A stretch of 52,965 nucleotides of DNA from Burkholderiales bacterium (GCA_028868895.1 JAGWTP010000012.1:1-52965); one strand, 5' to 3'. Shown: positions 37,801-47,185, counted from the stretch's first letter. Program-made: numbers and translations. The notes: a model not told the origin generated them from the sequence alone.

Positions 37801-39234
37801 ATGACCCGCACCCCCGCTCCCGCCAGCCCGCCCGCCGCCGTGGGCCCTTCGTTCGGCACGCTGGCCCTGGCCCCCGCGCAACTCGAGAACCTGGCCGGCC
37901 TGGGCTACGTCGGCATGACCCCGGTGCAGGCGGCCAGCCTGCCGCTGGCGCTGGCCGGCACCGATCTGATCGTGCAGGCCCAGACCGGCAGCGGCAAGAC
38001 CGCGGCGTTCGCGCTGGCGCTGCTGGCGAACCTGGAGCTGACCGATGCGACCCGGCCGTTCGCGGTCCAGGCGCTGGTGCTGTGCCCGACCCGCGAGCTG
38101 GCCGACCAGGTCACGAACGAGATCCGGCGCCTGGCCCGCAGCGAAGACAACATCAAGACCCTGACGCTGTGCGGCGGCGTGCCGCTGCGCAACCAGCAGA
38201 CGAGCCTGGAGCACGGCGCGCACATTGTGGTGGGCACGCCGGGGCGCATCATCGACCACCTCGAAAGGGGCGCGCTGAAGCTCGACGCGCTGAACACGCT
38301 GGTGTTCGACGAAGCCGATCGGATGCTCGACATGGGCTTTTTCGACGACATCGCCAAGATCGCCGACCAGTGCCCCCGGCAGCGCCAGACCTTGCTGTTC
38401 TCGGCCACCTACCCCGAGGGCATCGTCAAGTTGAGCCAGCGATTCCTGCGCGCGCCGAAAGAAGTGAAGGTGCGCGCGCAGGTCGATGCGGCGCAGATCG
38501 AGCAGCGCTTCTACGAGGTTCGCGAAGACGAGCGTCTGCACGCGGTCTCGCTGCTGCTGCAGCACTTCCGACCGGTCAGCACGCTGGCGTTTTGCAACAC
38601 CAAGCAGCAGTGCCGCGACCTGGCCGAGGTGCTGAAGGCCCAGGGCTACCTGGCGCTGGCGCTGCACGGCGAACTCGAGCAACGCGAGCGCGACCAGGTG
38701 CTGGTGCAGTTCGCCAACCGCAGCTGCTCGGTGCTGGTGGCCACCGATGTGGCCGCGCGCGGCCTGGACATCGCGCAGCTCGAAGCGGTGATCAACGTCG
38801 ACACCACCCCCGACCCGCAGTTGCACATCCACCGCATCGGCCGCACCGGCCGCGCCGACGCCAAGGGGCTGGCGCTGAGCCTGGCGAGCCTGGACGAGAT
38901 GGGCAGCGTCGGCAAGATCGAACTGGTGCAGGGCGGCGAGGTGCAGTGGTACCCGCTGGCCGAGCTCACACCCGCACCCGGTGGCCCGCTGCGCCCGCCG
39001 ATGGTGACGCTGCAGATCGTCGGCGGGCGCAAGGAGAAGATCCGCGCCGGCGACGTGCTGGGCGCGCTCACCGGCGACGCCGGCTTCAGCGCCGCCCAGG
39101 TCGGCAAGATCAACGTCAACGAGTTCTCGACCTACGTGGCGGTGGACCGCCAGATCGCCGACCAGGCGCTGAAGCGGCTTTCGGCCGGCACCGTCAAGGG
39201 CAAGCGGGTGAAGGTGCGCTTGCTGCAGGCGTAG
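37801..39234 (+). CDS. dbpA: ATP-dependent RNA helicase DbpA
   Basis: DEAD-box helicase that acts on 23S rRNA during 50S ribosome assembly. The 477-residue product has the Q motif, Walker A AQTGSGKTAAF, PTRELA, TPGRIIDHL, DEADRMLD, SAT (in LLFSATYPEG), VATDVAARGLDI and HRIGRTGRA. The C-terminal DbpA RNA-binding domain (about 400-475, VTLQIVGGRKEKIRAGDVLG) identifies it as DbpA rather than RhlE or SrmB. Confidence 0.95.
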   Translation: MTRTPAPASPPAAVGPSFGTLALAPAQLENLAGLGYVGMTPVQAASLPLALAGTDLIVQAQTGSGKTAAFALALLANLELTDATRPFAVQALVLCPTRELADQVTNEIRRLARSEDNIKTLTLCGGVPLRNQQTSLEHGAHIVVGTPGRIIDHLERGALKLDALNTLVFDEADRMLDMGFFDDIAKIADQCPRQRQTLLFSATYPEGIVKLSQRFLRAPKEVKVRAQVDAAQIEQRFYEVREDERLHAVSLLLQHFRPVSTLAFCNTKQQCRDLAEVLKAQGYLALALHGELEQRERDQVLVQFANRSCSVLVATDVAARGLDIAQLEAVINVDTTPDPQLHIHRIGRTGRADAKGLALSLASLDEMGSVGKIELVQGGEVQWYPLAELTPAPGGPLRPPMVTLQIVGGRKEKIRAGDVLGALTGDAGFSAAQVGKINVNEFSTYVAVDRQIADQALKRLSAGTVKGKRVKVRLLQA

Positions 39235-39249
39235 CGACGCGCTTCGCGC

Positions 39250-39675
39250 TCAGGGCTCGGTGGCACGCGCCACCACGAGCGTGTACGCCAGGCCACCGCC
39301 CAGCGCGGTGGCGAGCGTGCCCCAGGCCATGTCGACCAGCGTCATCGCCACGCTGTAACCGCGCAGCGTGGCCAGGTTGGTGAGGTCATAGACGCCGAAC
39401 GCCGCGAGGCCGAGCACGGCGCTGCGCAGCACCGCCACGCCACGGCGGGGTGGTGCCGGCGTGAGCGCCAGGTAGACGATCGCCGCCGGGTACATCACGT
39501 AGTACAGCGCCGCGGGAACGATGCGCACCGAGTCGGTCATCAGCGCACCCATCTCGTGCTGGTAGAAGCCGCGTGCCAGCCAACCGAGCCACAGTGCGTC
39601 GAGCAGGCTCATCGCGATCAGCGTCACGCCATAGGCAGTGAACAACTGGGGCCATGTGAGTCGCGGGGTGGGCAT
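39250..39675 (-). CDS. DUF2177 family membrane protein
   Basis: 141-residue inner-membrane protein with four hydrophobic helices. The family pattern is SLLDALWLGWLARGFYQHEMG, AALYYVMYPAAIVYLALTP, FGVYDLTNLATLRGYSVAMT and DMAWGTLATALGGGLAY. The function is unknown. The start at 39675 is used; the open frame extends far upstream antisense to the next genes and is not coding there. It is convergent with dbpA. Confidence 0.88.
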   Translation of the reverse strand: MPTPRLTWPQLFTAYGVTLIAMSLLDALWLGWLARGFYQHEMGALMTDSVRIVPAALYYVMYPAAIVYLALTPAPPRRGVAVLRSAVLGLAAFGVYDLTNLATLRGYSVAMTLVDMAWGTLATALGGGLAYTLVVARATEP

Positions 39676-39775
39676 GCCGGGGGCTCCTTGAACGAAGCCC
39701 GGATCAGAACACAACCCGGCCCGCTGCGCCGGCACCCGCGTTGCGAGCCCGCGAGCGCGCACCGCCGACAAGAAA

Positions 39776-39791
39776 CGATACACGCCGATAC
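39776..39791. promoter_or_regulatory. Tandem direct repeat CGATAC, 10-bp period (candidate response-regulator site)
   Basis: Two CGATAC copies 10 bp apart, 95 bp upstream of the Spy-like gene. OmpR/CpxR-type regulators bind head-to-tail half-sites of this spacing, and an OmpR-family regulator is encoded 0.6 kb downstream. Confidence 0.4.
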
Positions 39792-39885
39792 CCCGCCGAC
39801 AGGACAGCGCGCCGACGCAGCGGCACGATCGCGCTGTGTTCAACGCACCGACCGGTGCACCTCTCGTCACTCGAAGGAAACTCTC

Positions 39886-40353
39886 ATGCAACGCTGGCTC
39901 AAACGAACCCTCTTCGGCGTCTTCGGCGCCTCGATACTCGTCGGCGGCCTCGCCGCCTGCAGCCACGGCCGTCACGGCGGCTGGCAGATGGGCGAAGCCG
40001 AAGCCACCCAGATGCGCGAGCGCGTGCTCGAACGCGCCGGCAAGGAACTCCAACTCGACGACGCGCAGAAGCAGCGCCTGGCGGTGCTCGCCGACAAGCT
40101 GCACGACGAGCGCAAGGCCCTGATGGGCACCGGCACCGACCCGCGGGCCGAGTTCCAGGCGCTGGTGGCCGGGCCCAAGTTCGACCGCGAGCACGCGCTG
40201 GCGATGGTCGAGGCCAAGACCAGCGTGTTGCGCAGCAAGAGCCCCGACGTGATCGCCGCCGCGGCTGACTTCTTCGACAGCCTGAAGCCGGAGCAACAGC
40301 AGAAGGTGCGCGAGTTCATCGGCAAGCGTCACGGTGGGTGGCATCGCGGCTGA
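39886..40353 (+). CDS. Spy/CpxP-like envelope-stress lipoprotein
   Basis: 155-residue protein with a lipoprotein signal (MQRWLKRTLFGVFGASILVG then GLAAC, C25). A helical domain with the Spy/CpxP/heavy-metal-resistance pattern follows (LQLDDAQKQRLAVLADKLHD, SLKPEQQQKVREFIGKRH). Histidine-rich ends (HGRHGG, RHGGWHRG) could bind metal. Spy-type proteins are ATP-independent periplasmic chaperones or stress sensors. GAAGGAA precedes ATG 39886. It lies 136 bp before the two-component genes and is probably linked to them in function. Confidence 0.85.
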   Translation: MQRWLKRTLFGVFGASILVGGLAACSHGRHGGWQMGEAEATQMRERVLERAGKELQLDDAQKQRLAVLADKLHDERKALMGTGTDPRAEFQALVAGPKFDREHALAMVEAKTSVLRSKSPDVIAAAADFFDSLKPEQQQKVREFIGKRHGGWHRG

Positions 40354-40489
40354 CGCAGCCCGCGCCGGCCGCATGGGGCAAGCACAAGTCGCGCAGGGTC
40401 GCGCAGGCCGTCCCGGCGCCGTCTCCGGCCGGTGCCGGGCTGCGGTCCGCCCCGCGCGCCCACCGTTGCAGTTGGCGACAATCGAGCCC

Positions 40490-41164
40490 ATGCGCCGCAT
40501 CCTGCTGATCGACGACGACGCCTTGCTCGCCGCGCCGCTGGCGGCGTTTTTCGCGCGCTCCGAGATCGCGCTGGACAACGCCACCCGCCCGAGCGCCGGC
40601 CTGGCGATGCTGCGCGCGCACGACTACGACGCGGTGATCCTCGACGTGATGCTGCCCGAGATGGATGGCTTTGCCGTGTGCCGCGCGATCCGCCGCGACA
40701 GCGACGTGCCGGTGATCATGCTGACCGCACGTGGCGACGTGATGGACCGCGTGGTCGGCCTGGAGATCGGCGCCGACGACTACCTGCCCAAGCCGTTCGA
40801 GCCGCGCGAATTGCTGGCGCGGCTGCAGACCGTGCTGCGGCGCGCCCGACCCGTGGCCGGCAGCTCGCGGCGTCTGAACTTCGACGGCCTGCAGATCGAT
40901 CTGGAACGCCGCCAGGTGAAGCGCGCCGGCACGCTCGTCGAACTCACCAGCACCGAGTTCGAGCTGCTGGTGCTGCTGGCGAGCGAACCCCAGAAGGTCT
41001 TCGGCCGCGACGAGATCCTGAGCCGCCTGCACGGCGTCCAGGCCGACCTGTACACCCGTGCGGTCGACCTGCTGGTCAGCCGGCTGCGCAAGAAGCTCGA
41101 GCCGCTGGACTGCATCAAGACCCTGCGCAACGCCGGCTACACCTTCGCCGGTGCGAGAACGTGA
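40490..41164 (+). CDS. OmpR-family response regulator (CpxR-like)
   Basis: 224-residue regulator. The receiver domain has acidic D8-D9-D10, the phosphorylation site D52 in AVILDVMLPEMDG, T79 and K101. The C-terminal winged helix (about 130-222) contains LTSTEFELLVLLASEPQKVF and RAVDLLVSRLRKKLE. The start is ATG 40490 with a weak site; the longer open frame is not supported. It overlaps the sensor kinase start (GTGA). The Spy-like lipoprotein just upstream suggests an envelope-stress role. Confidence 0.93.
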   Translation: MRRILLIDDDALLAAPLAAFFARSEIALDNATRPSAGLAMLRAHDYDAVILDVMLPEMDGFAVCRAIRRDSDVPVIMLTARGDVMDRVVGLEIGADDYLPKPFEPRELLARLQTVLRRARPVAGSSRRLNFDGLQIDLERRQVKRAGTLVELTSTEFELLVLLASEPQKVFGRDEILSRLHGVQADLYTRAVDLLVSRLRKKLEPLDCIKTLRNAGYTFAGART

Positions 41165-42552
41165 GTGCGTCACCGCGGCGCGGCTGGCAGCGCGTGCGGC
41201 ACTCGCTGGTGGCACGCCTGACGCTGCTGTTCCTGCTGCTCGCGCTGGCGATGGCGCTGACCTTCGTGGCCGGCATGCAGGCCGCACTGCGCTTCGGCTG
41301 GCAGGACTACGCACGCCCGCTGATTGCCGACTACGTCGACACCCTCGTGGCCGAGATCGGCACGCCGCCCAGCGTGGCCAGGGCCCAGGCGCTGGCGCAA
41401 CGGCTGCCGCTGCGCATCCGCATCGAGGGGCCCGTGGTCAACTGGTCGTCGCAGCCCGCGAACGGGCACGACGCGCGGCGCGTGCAGCACCACGGCGAGC
41501 CGTGGAGTACGAGCCGCACGCTTGCCGACGGTCACCGCATCAGCTTCGGCCTGAGTCGGCGACTGGAAGCGCCGGCCCCACTGCGCAGCACCGCCGACAC
41601 CTGCGCAGGCCTGCTGTGCACCGCCACCGAGGCGCTTCGCTCCGGGCCGGGCGCCGCATTGCACGACACCGCGCCCGAAGAACGGCCGCGCCTGATCGGC
41701 GGGGCCACGCTCGCGGTGCTGCTGCTGCTGATCGCGCTCGCGTACGGGCTGGTGCGGCGACTGCTGCGCCCGTTGGGCGACATCCGCGCCGGCGCCGTCC
41801 GCTACGGGCGCGGCGACTTCTCGCAGCCGATCCCCACGCGCCGGCGCGACGAACTCGGCGACCTGGCGCAGCAGATCAACGGCATGGCCGACGGCCTGCA
41901 CCACATGCTCGACGCCAAACGCCAGTTGCTGCTGGCGATCAGCCATGAGTTGCGTTCGCCGTTGACGCGAGCGCGGCTGAACGCCGAACTGGTCGGCGAA
42001 GGCGGCGCGCGCGACGCGCTGCTGCACGACCTGGCGCAGATGCGCGACCTGATCACCGACCTGCTCGAAAGCGAGCGCCTGGCCGCCGGCCACGCGGCGC
42101 TGCACACCGAGCCGGTCGACTTGAACGAACTGGTGCGCGGGCTGATCGCAACCAGCTTCGACGGCCGCGGCGTCGGCGTGGCGCTCGACGCCGGCCTGCC
42201 CATCCTGACGCTGGACCCGACCCGGATCAGGCTGCTGTTGCGCAACCTGATCGACAACGCACTGCGACACGCCCCGGACGCCGCCACGCCGCCACTGGTG
42301 AGCACCCGGCTCGACGCCGACCAGGTGCTGCTGACCGTGCGCGACCATGGCCCGGGCGTGGAAGACGCCCACCTGGCGCATCTGTCCGACGCCTTCTACC
42401 GCGCCGATGCGGCGCGCCAGCGCGCCACCGGCGGCGTCGGTCTGGGGCTGTACCTGTGCCGCCTGGTGAGCCAGGCGCACGGCGGCGAGCTCGCGATCCG
42501 CGCGGCGCACCCCGGGCTCGAGGTCGAGGTGTCGTTGCCGACGGGCAAATAG
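41161..42552 (+). CDS. Sensor histidine kinase (CpxA/EnvZ type)
   Basis: 463-residue membrane kinase: first transmembrane helix at about 20-42 (LTLLFLLLALAMALTFVAGM) and a periplasmic sensor of about 130 residues containing a Cys pair (CAGLLC). A second transmembrane helix (about 182-200), a HAMP domain, H262 in AISHELRSPLTRARLN, the N box NLIDNALRHAPD and the G boxes DHGPGVED and GGVGLGLYLC follow. The GTG start overlaps the regulator stop, so the pair is co-translated. The sensor domain is not recognised. Confidence 0.92.
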   Translation: MSASPRRGWQRVRHSLVARLTLLFLLLALAMALTFVAGMQAALRFGWQDYARPLIADYVDTLVAEIGTPPSVARAQALAQRLPLRIRIEGPVVNWSSQPANGHDARRVQHHGEPWSTSRTLADGHRISFGLSRRLEAPAPLRSTADTCAGLLCTATEALRSGPGAALHDTAPEERPRLIGGATLAVLLLLIALAYGLVRRLLRPLGDIRAGAVRYGRGDFSQPIPTRRRDELGDLAQQINGMADGLHHMLDAKRQLLLAISHELRSPLTRARLNAELVGEGGARDALLHDLAQMRDLITDLLESERLAAGHAALHTEPVDLNELVRGLIATSFDGRGVGVALDAGLPILTLDPTRIRLLLRNLIDNALRHAPDAATPPLVSTRLDADQVLLTVRDHGPGVEDAHLAHLSDAFYRADAARQRATGGVGLGLYLCRLVSQAHGGELAIRAAHPGLEVEVSLPTGK

Positions 42553-42656
42553 GCAGCGCGCTCCAGATTCAAGGGTCGCCGCGCCGATATCATCGGCCCG
42601 CACCGAGCGCCCGCGACCCGTCGCGCAGCGCGATTCCCCTTGCTGCGGAGACAGGC

Positions 42657-44246
42657 ATGTTCGACTACATCGTCATCGGCGGCGGCTCGGCCGGCTGCGT
42701 GCTCGCCGCTCGGCTGAGCGAAGACCGCAACGTCAAGGTCTGCCTGCTCGAGGCCGGCCCCGCCGACACCAGCGTGCTGATCCACTGCCCCGCAGGCCTG
42801 GCGCTGATGGCCAAGACCGGCCACGCCGGCTGGGGCTTCGAGACCGTGCCGCAGGCCGGCCTGAACGGGCGCCGCGGCTACCAGCCGCGCGGCAAGGTGC
42901 TCGGCGGTTCGAGTTCGATCAACGCGATGATCTACCTGCGCGGCCCGCGCGCCGACTACGACCGCTGGGCCGCCGGGGGCAACAGCGGCTGGGGCTTCGA
43001 CGACCTGCTGCCGTATTTCAAGCGCAGCGAACACAACGAGCGCGGCGCCGATGCGCTGCACGGCGCCGGCGGCCCGCTCAACGTGATGGACCTGCGCAGC
43101 CCGAACCGCTACGGGCCGGTGTTCGTCGAAGCCGCGAGCCAGGCCGGCTACCCGAAGAACGCCGACTTCAACGGCCCGGTGCAAGAGGGTGTGGGCCTGT
43201 ACCAGGTCACGCACAAGAACGGTGAGCGCTGGAGTGCCGCCAAGGCGTATCTCACGCCCAACCTCGGGCGGCCGAACCTGCAGGTGATGACGGGCGCGCA
43301 CACGACCCGCATCCTGATGGAAGGCCGGCGCGCGGCGGGCGTCGAGGTGCGCGTGGGCGGCGAACTCAAGCAGCTGAAGGCGAGCCGCGAGGTGCTGCTG
43401 TGCGCCGGGGCGCTGCAGTCGCCGCAGATCCTGATGTTGTCGGGCATCGGCGCGGGTGCCCAGTTGCACCAGCACGGCATCGCCACCGTGCACGACCTGC
43501 CCGGCGTGGGCGCGAACCTGCACGACCATGTCGACGTGGTGCAGGTGGTCGATGCGCCGCAGCTCACCGAGCTGTTCGGGCTGTCGCTCACCGGCGCGGT
43601 GCGCACGATCCAGGGCATCTTCGAGTGGCGGCGTGCCCGCAGCGGCATGCTGACGACCAACTTCGCCGAGGCCGGCGGTTTCATCAAGAGCCAGCCGGAA
43701 GAGCCGCTGCCCGACCTGCAACTGCACTTCGTGGTCGGCAAGCTGGTCGACCACGGACGCAAGACCGTGTTCGGCCACGGCTACTCGTGCCACGTGTGCC
43801 TGCTGCGCCCGAAGAGCCGCGGCAGCGTCACGCTGGCCAGTGCCGACCCGCTCCAGGCGCCGCTGATCGACCCGAATTTTCTCGCCGAACGCGACGACGT
43901 GGACCGGCTCGTGCGTGGCTTCAAGCTGATGCGCGGCATCCTGCGGCAACCCGCGCTGGCGGGCTACGGCGGCCGCGAGACCGCGGCGTCGGCGCTCGCG
44001 CAGACCGACGCGCAGATCGAGTCGTTCATCCGCGGCCACGCCGACACGATCTACCACCCGGTGAGCACGTGCCGGATGGGTTCGGACCCGATGGCCGTGG
44101 TCGACACCCAGCTGCGCGTGCACGGGCTGCAGGGCCTGCGCGTGGTCGATGCATCGATCATGCCGACCATCGTCGGGGGCAACACCAACGCGCCGGTGAT
44201 CGCGATCGCCGAGAAGGCCGCGGACCTGATCAAGGCGGCCGCCTGA
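42657..44246 (+). CDS. GMC-family flavin alcohol/choline dehydrogenase (AlkJ-like)
   Basis: 529-residue FAD enzyme: dinucleotide motif YIVIGGGSAGCVLAARLSE at the N-terminus, and GMC signature 1 around GKVLGGSSSINAMIYLRGPR. The catalytic histidine lies in HADTIYHPVSTCRMG, and GGNTNAPVIAIAEKAADLI is at the C-terminus. Overall it resembles bacterial choline dehydrogenase-like alcohol dehydrogenases such as AlkJ, which oxidises alkanols in alkane degradation. An AlkB is present in the window but 41 kb away. CTGCGGAG precedes ATG 42657. Confidence 0.9.
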   Translation: MFDYIVIGGGSAGCVLAARLSEDRNVKVCLLEAGPADTSVLIHCPAGLALMAKTGHAGWGFETVPQAGLNGRRGYQPRGKVLGGSSSINAMIYLRGPRADYDRWAAGGNSGWGFDDLLPYFKRSEHNERGADALHGAGGPLNVMDLRSPNRYGPVFVEAASQAGYPKNADFNGPVQEGVGLYQVTHKNGERWSAAKAYLTPNLGRPNLQVMTGAHTTRILMEGRRAAGVEVRVGGELKQLKASREVLLCAGALQSPQILMLSGIGAGAQLHQHGIATVHDLPGVGANLHDHVDVVQVVDAPQLTELFGLSLTGAVRTIQGIFEWRRARSGMLTTNFAEAGGFIKSQPEEPLPDLQLHFVVGKLVDHGRKTVFGHGYSCHVCLLRPKSRGSVTLASADPLQAPLIDPNFLAERDDVDRLVRGFKLMRGILRQPALAGYGGRETAASALAQTDAQIESFIRGHADTIYHPVSTCRMGSDPMAVVDTQLRVHGLQGLRVVDASIMPTIVGGNTNAPVIAIAEKAADLIKAAA

Positions 44247-44302
44247 AACGTTCCGGCACGCGACGGCACACCCACGGCACCGCCGCACCGACACACCGAT
44301 CG

Positions 44303-46519
44303 ATGGACGACGCACGCCCACCCCAACCGCGCAACCCGCTGCACGGCGTGACGCTCGAAGCGATGCTGACCGCGCTGGTCGCGCACTTCGGCTGGAGCGG
44401 GCTCCGCGAGCGCATCCCGGTCAACAGCTTCAACGTCGATCCGAGCATCGCCTCGAGCCTGAAATTCCTGCGCAGGACGCCGTGGGCGCGCGCGAAGGTC
44501 GAAGGCCTTTACGCCTACATGCTGCGCGAACAGGCACGCACGTCCCGGTCCGAAGCGCTGGCGTCCGCGCGACCCGCCGCGCCCGCCGCGAAACCCACCG
44601 CAGCGCCGTTCGGCAGCTGGAAGTCACCCGTCACGGCCGACCTGATCGTCGGCGAGACGGTTCGACTGGGCCAGCTCGCGGTGCTCGACGACGACGTCTT
44701 CTGGAGCGAAGGCCGGCCGCAGGACGAAGGCCGCAACGTGCTCGTCTGGTGCAGTGCCGATGGCCGCACGACCGACCTCACGCCGGCGCCGCTGAACGTG
44801 CGCAGCCGCGTCCATGAATACGGCGGCGGCGCCTACACGGTGGGACGGCGCGCCGGCTTCTTCACGAACGATGCCGACCAGCAGATCTGGCGCATCCGCG
44901 CCGGCGAGGCCCCCCAGGCGCTGACCGACGACCACGGCACGCGACACGCCGACCTCGTGATCGACGCGCAGCGCAAGCGCCTGATCTGCGTGCGCGAGGA
45001 TCACCGCGCCGGCACCGGCGAGGCGCTGACCACGATCGTCGGCATCGGCCTGGCCAGCGGCACCGCGCAGGTGCTGGTCAGCGGCCATGATTTCTTCTCG
45101 ACACCGCGCCTGAGCCCCGATGGGCGCCAACTCGCGTGGCTGAGCTGGGACCACCCGAACATGCCGTGGGACGGCACCGAGCTGTGGCTGGCCGACGTGC
45201 TCGCCGACGGCACGCTGGGTGCCCCCGCCAGGGTGGCGGGCGACGTGGCCGAATCGATCTTCCAGCCAAGCTGGTCGCCGCAGGGCGAACTGCATTTCGT
45301 CAGCGACCGCAGCGGCTGGTGGAACCTGTACCAGGTGCGCGCCGGGCAGGTCCGGCCGCTGCACCCGATGGCGGCCGAGTTCGGCACGCCGCAATGGGCC
45401 TTCGGCATGTCGACCTACGGCTTCGATGCGCGCGGGCGCGTCGTCTGCAGCTATCTCGATGCCGGCCGGTCGCGCCTGGCCCTGATCGATGCCGACGCCG
45501 GCACCTTCGAGCCGATCGACACCGATTTCTGCGCCGTCGAGGGGCTGCAGGTCGGTGCCGATTTCGCGGTATTCATCGGCGCCAGCGCGACCGCGCCGGC
45601 GGCGGTCGTGCGGCTCGACCTGAACTCGCGGGCACTGCGCACGCTGCGCCAGTCCAGCCGCGCCACCATTGCCGAGGCGTGCATCTCGATCGGCCAGGCC
45701 ATCACCTACCCGACCGAAGGCGGGCTGCAGGCGCACGCGTTCTTCTACCCGCCCACCCACCCCGCCTTTGCCGGGCCCGAGGGCGAGCGCGCGCCGTTGA
45801 TCGTGACCACCCATGGCGGGCCCACCGGATCGACCGACGCATCGTTCAAGTGGTCGATCCAGTACTGGACCAGCCGTGGCTTCGCGGTCGTCGATGTCAA
45901 CTACGGCGGCAGCAGCGGCTACGGCCGCGCCTACCGCGAACGCCTGGCCGGGCAGTGGGGCGTGGTCGATGTCGACGACGCGATCAACGCCGCGCGCCAC
46001 CTGATCGCGCGCGGCGACGTCGATCCGGAGCGCGTCGTGATCCGCGGCGCCAGCGCCGGCGGCTACACGACCTTGTGCGCGCTGACGTTTCGCAGCTTCT
46101 TCAAGGCCGGCGCCAGCCATTACGGGATCGGCGACCTCGAGGCGCTGGTGCACGACACGCACAAGTTCGAGTCGCGCTACCTCGACCGGTTGATCGGTCC
46201 GTACCCGCAGGCGCAGGCGCTTTACCGCGAACGCTCGCCGATCCACCACACCGACCGGCTGGCGGTGCCGATGATCCTGTTCCAGGGTGCCGAAGACCGG
46301 GCTGTCCCGCCGGCTCAGGCGCAGGCCATGTTCGAGGCCGTGAATGCCAAGGGCCTGCCGGTGGCGTACCTGCTGTTCGAAGGCGAGCAGCACGGCTTTC
46401 GGCGTGCTTCGACGATCCGGCGCGTGCTCGGCGCGGAGCTGTATTTCTACGCCCGGGTCTTCGGGTTCACGCCGGCAGACCCGTTGGAGCCGGTGGACAT
46501 CCGCAACCTTGCACGATGA
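44303..46519 (+). CDS. VF530 (DUF2132) DNA-binding domain fused to an S9-family prolyl oligopeptidase-like peptidase
   Basis: 738-residue protein. Residues 11-76 match the small DNA-binding VF530 family (NPLHGVTLEAMLTALVAHFG, NSFNVDPSIASSLKFLRRTP, ARAKVEGLYAYMLRE), normally a stand-alone protein of about 75 residues. An Ala/Pro-rich linker (about 77-105) joins a beta-propeller region (FGSWKSPVTADLI onward, about 105-430) and an alpha/beta hydrolase domain. The catalytic triad is S584 (GASAGGYTT), D665 (GAEDRAVPP) and H697 (GEQHGFR). There is no signal peptide. The frame is continuous with no stop between the parts. ATG 44303 is chosen as the first start preceding the VF530 domain. Confidence 0.85.
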   Translation: MDDARPPQPRNPLHGVTLEAMLTALVAHFGWSGLRERIPVNSFNVDPSIASSLKFLRRTPWARAKVEGLYAYMLREQARTSRSEALASARPAAPAAKPTAAPFGSWKSPVTADLIVGETVRLGQLAVLDDDVFWSEGRPQDEGRNVLVWCSADGRTTDLTPAPLNVRSRVHEYGGGAYTVGRRAGFFTNDADQQIWRIRAGEAPQALTDDHGTRHADLVIDAQRKRLICVREDHRAGTGEALTTIVGIGLASGTAQVLVSGHDFFSTPRLSPDGRQLAWLSWDHPNMPWDGTELWLADVLADGTLGAPARVAGDVAESIFQPSWSPQGELHFVSDRSGWWNLYQVRAGQVRPLHPMAAEFGTPQWAFGMSTYGFDARGRVVCSYLDAGRSRLALIDADAGTFEPIDTDFCAVEGLQVGADFAVFIGASATAPAAVVRLDLNSRALRTLRQSSRATIAEACISIGQAITYPTEGGLQAHAFFYPPTHPAFAGPEGERAPLIVTTHGGPTGSTDASFKWSIQYWTSRGFAVVDVNYGGSSGYGRAYRERLAGQWGVVDVDDAINAARHLIARGDVDPERVVIRGASAGGYTTLCALTFRSFFKAGASHYGIGDLEALVHDTHKFESRYLDRLIGPYPQAQALYRERSPIHHTDRLAVPMILFQGAEDRAVPPAQAQAMFEAVNAKGLPVAYLLFEGEQHGFRRASTIRRVLGAELYFYARVFGFTPADPLEPVDIRNLAR

Positions 46520-46637
46520 CCGCCCGCGCGCCGTCGGGGCGGCGCCGCGCCCTACGCCTGCTTGCACCTTGATGCGTTCTTTGACACTCAGTCTCACGTG
46601 CGCGCGTTACGGTGTGGGCCCTGATGGAGGAACGGCG

Positions 46638-47123
46638 ATGAAATCTTCGTGGCACACGGCTTGGCAAGGGATGGACATCGCGGTCTACCGCAACGACGCC
46701 GAGGTCGACCGCCTGCACGCGCCGGACATCGAGCGCGTGGTGCTCGTCCACCATGGTTCGGGCGATTCACCCGGCGACCTGGTGCAGGCCGTGGTCGAGG
46801 TGGGTGACTCGTACCTGATCTTCCCGGCCGACACCGGCTTCGCCGGGCGCGTGAACTTTGAACGCCAGGCGTTCTGGGCCGAGCGGGCGTGTGTCTACTG
46901 GGTCAACGAGGCGCGCGCGCCGTTGCCGCACCGGCTGCGCCGCGGCCGCTGGTTCCTCGGCCTGTCGCACCCCGTGTACCGACGGGTTCCGCGCGCCGAA
47001 CTCGCCGCGCTGATCGAACGCTGGCCGCTGCAGGGGCCGCAGACCTGGGAGCAGCGCAAGTGGCGGCGCATCGAGCGCAACCGGCCGTTCGCGCGCGAAG
47101 AAGACACCCGCTTGCGGGCCTGA
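46638..47123 (+). CDS. Hypothetical protein
   Basis: 161-residue soluble protein starting MKSSWHTAWQGMDIAVYRND. It has a mixed alpha/beta pattern and an Arg/Trp-rich C-terminus (TWEQRKWRRIERNRPFAREE). I do not recognise a family. GGAGG lies 7 nt before ATG 46638. A TTGACA hexamer at 46581-46586 could be a -35 element, but no good -10 follows. A strong terminator lies just downstream. Confidence 0.75.
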   Translation: MKSSWHTAWQGMDIAVYRNDAEVDRLHAPDIERVVLVHHGSGDSPGDLVQAVVEVGDSYLIFPADTGFAGRVNFERQAFWAERACVYWVNEARAPLPHRLRRGRWFLGLSHPVYRRVPRAELAALIERWPLQGPQTWEQRKWRRIERNRPFAREEDTRLRA

Positions 47124-47159
47124 AACGACCCGCCCGGCTTGCGCCGGTCGGTCGAAAGC

Positions 47160-47185
47160 AAAAAACCGGCCGAGGCCGGTTTTTT
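47160..47185. terminator. Bidirectional intrinsic terminator
   Basis: A-run, then stem ACCGGC-CGAG-GCCGGT, then a T-run of six. The A-tract on one side and T-tract on the other serve both convergent genes (46638-47123 on + and the Ala/Lys-rich gene on -). It is the clearest classical terminator in the window. Confidence 0.9.
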
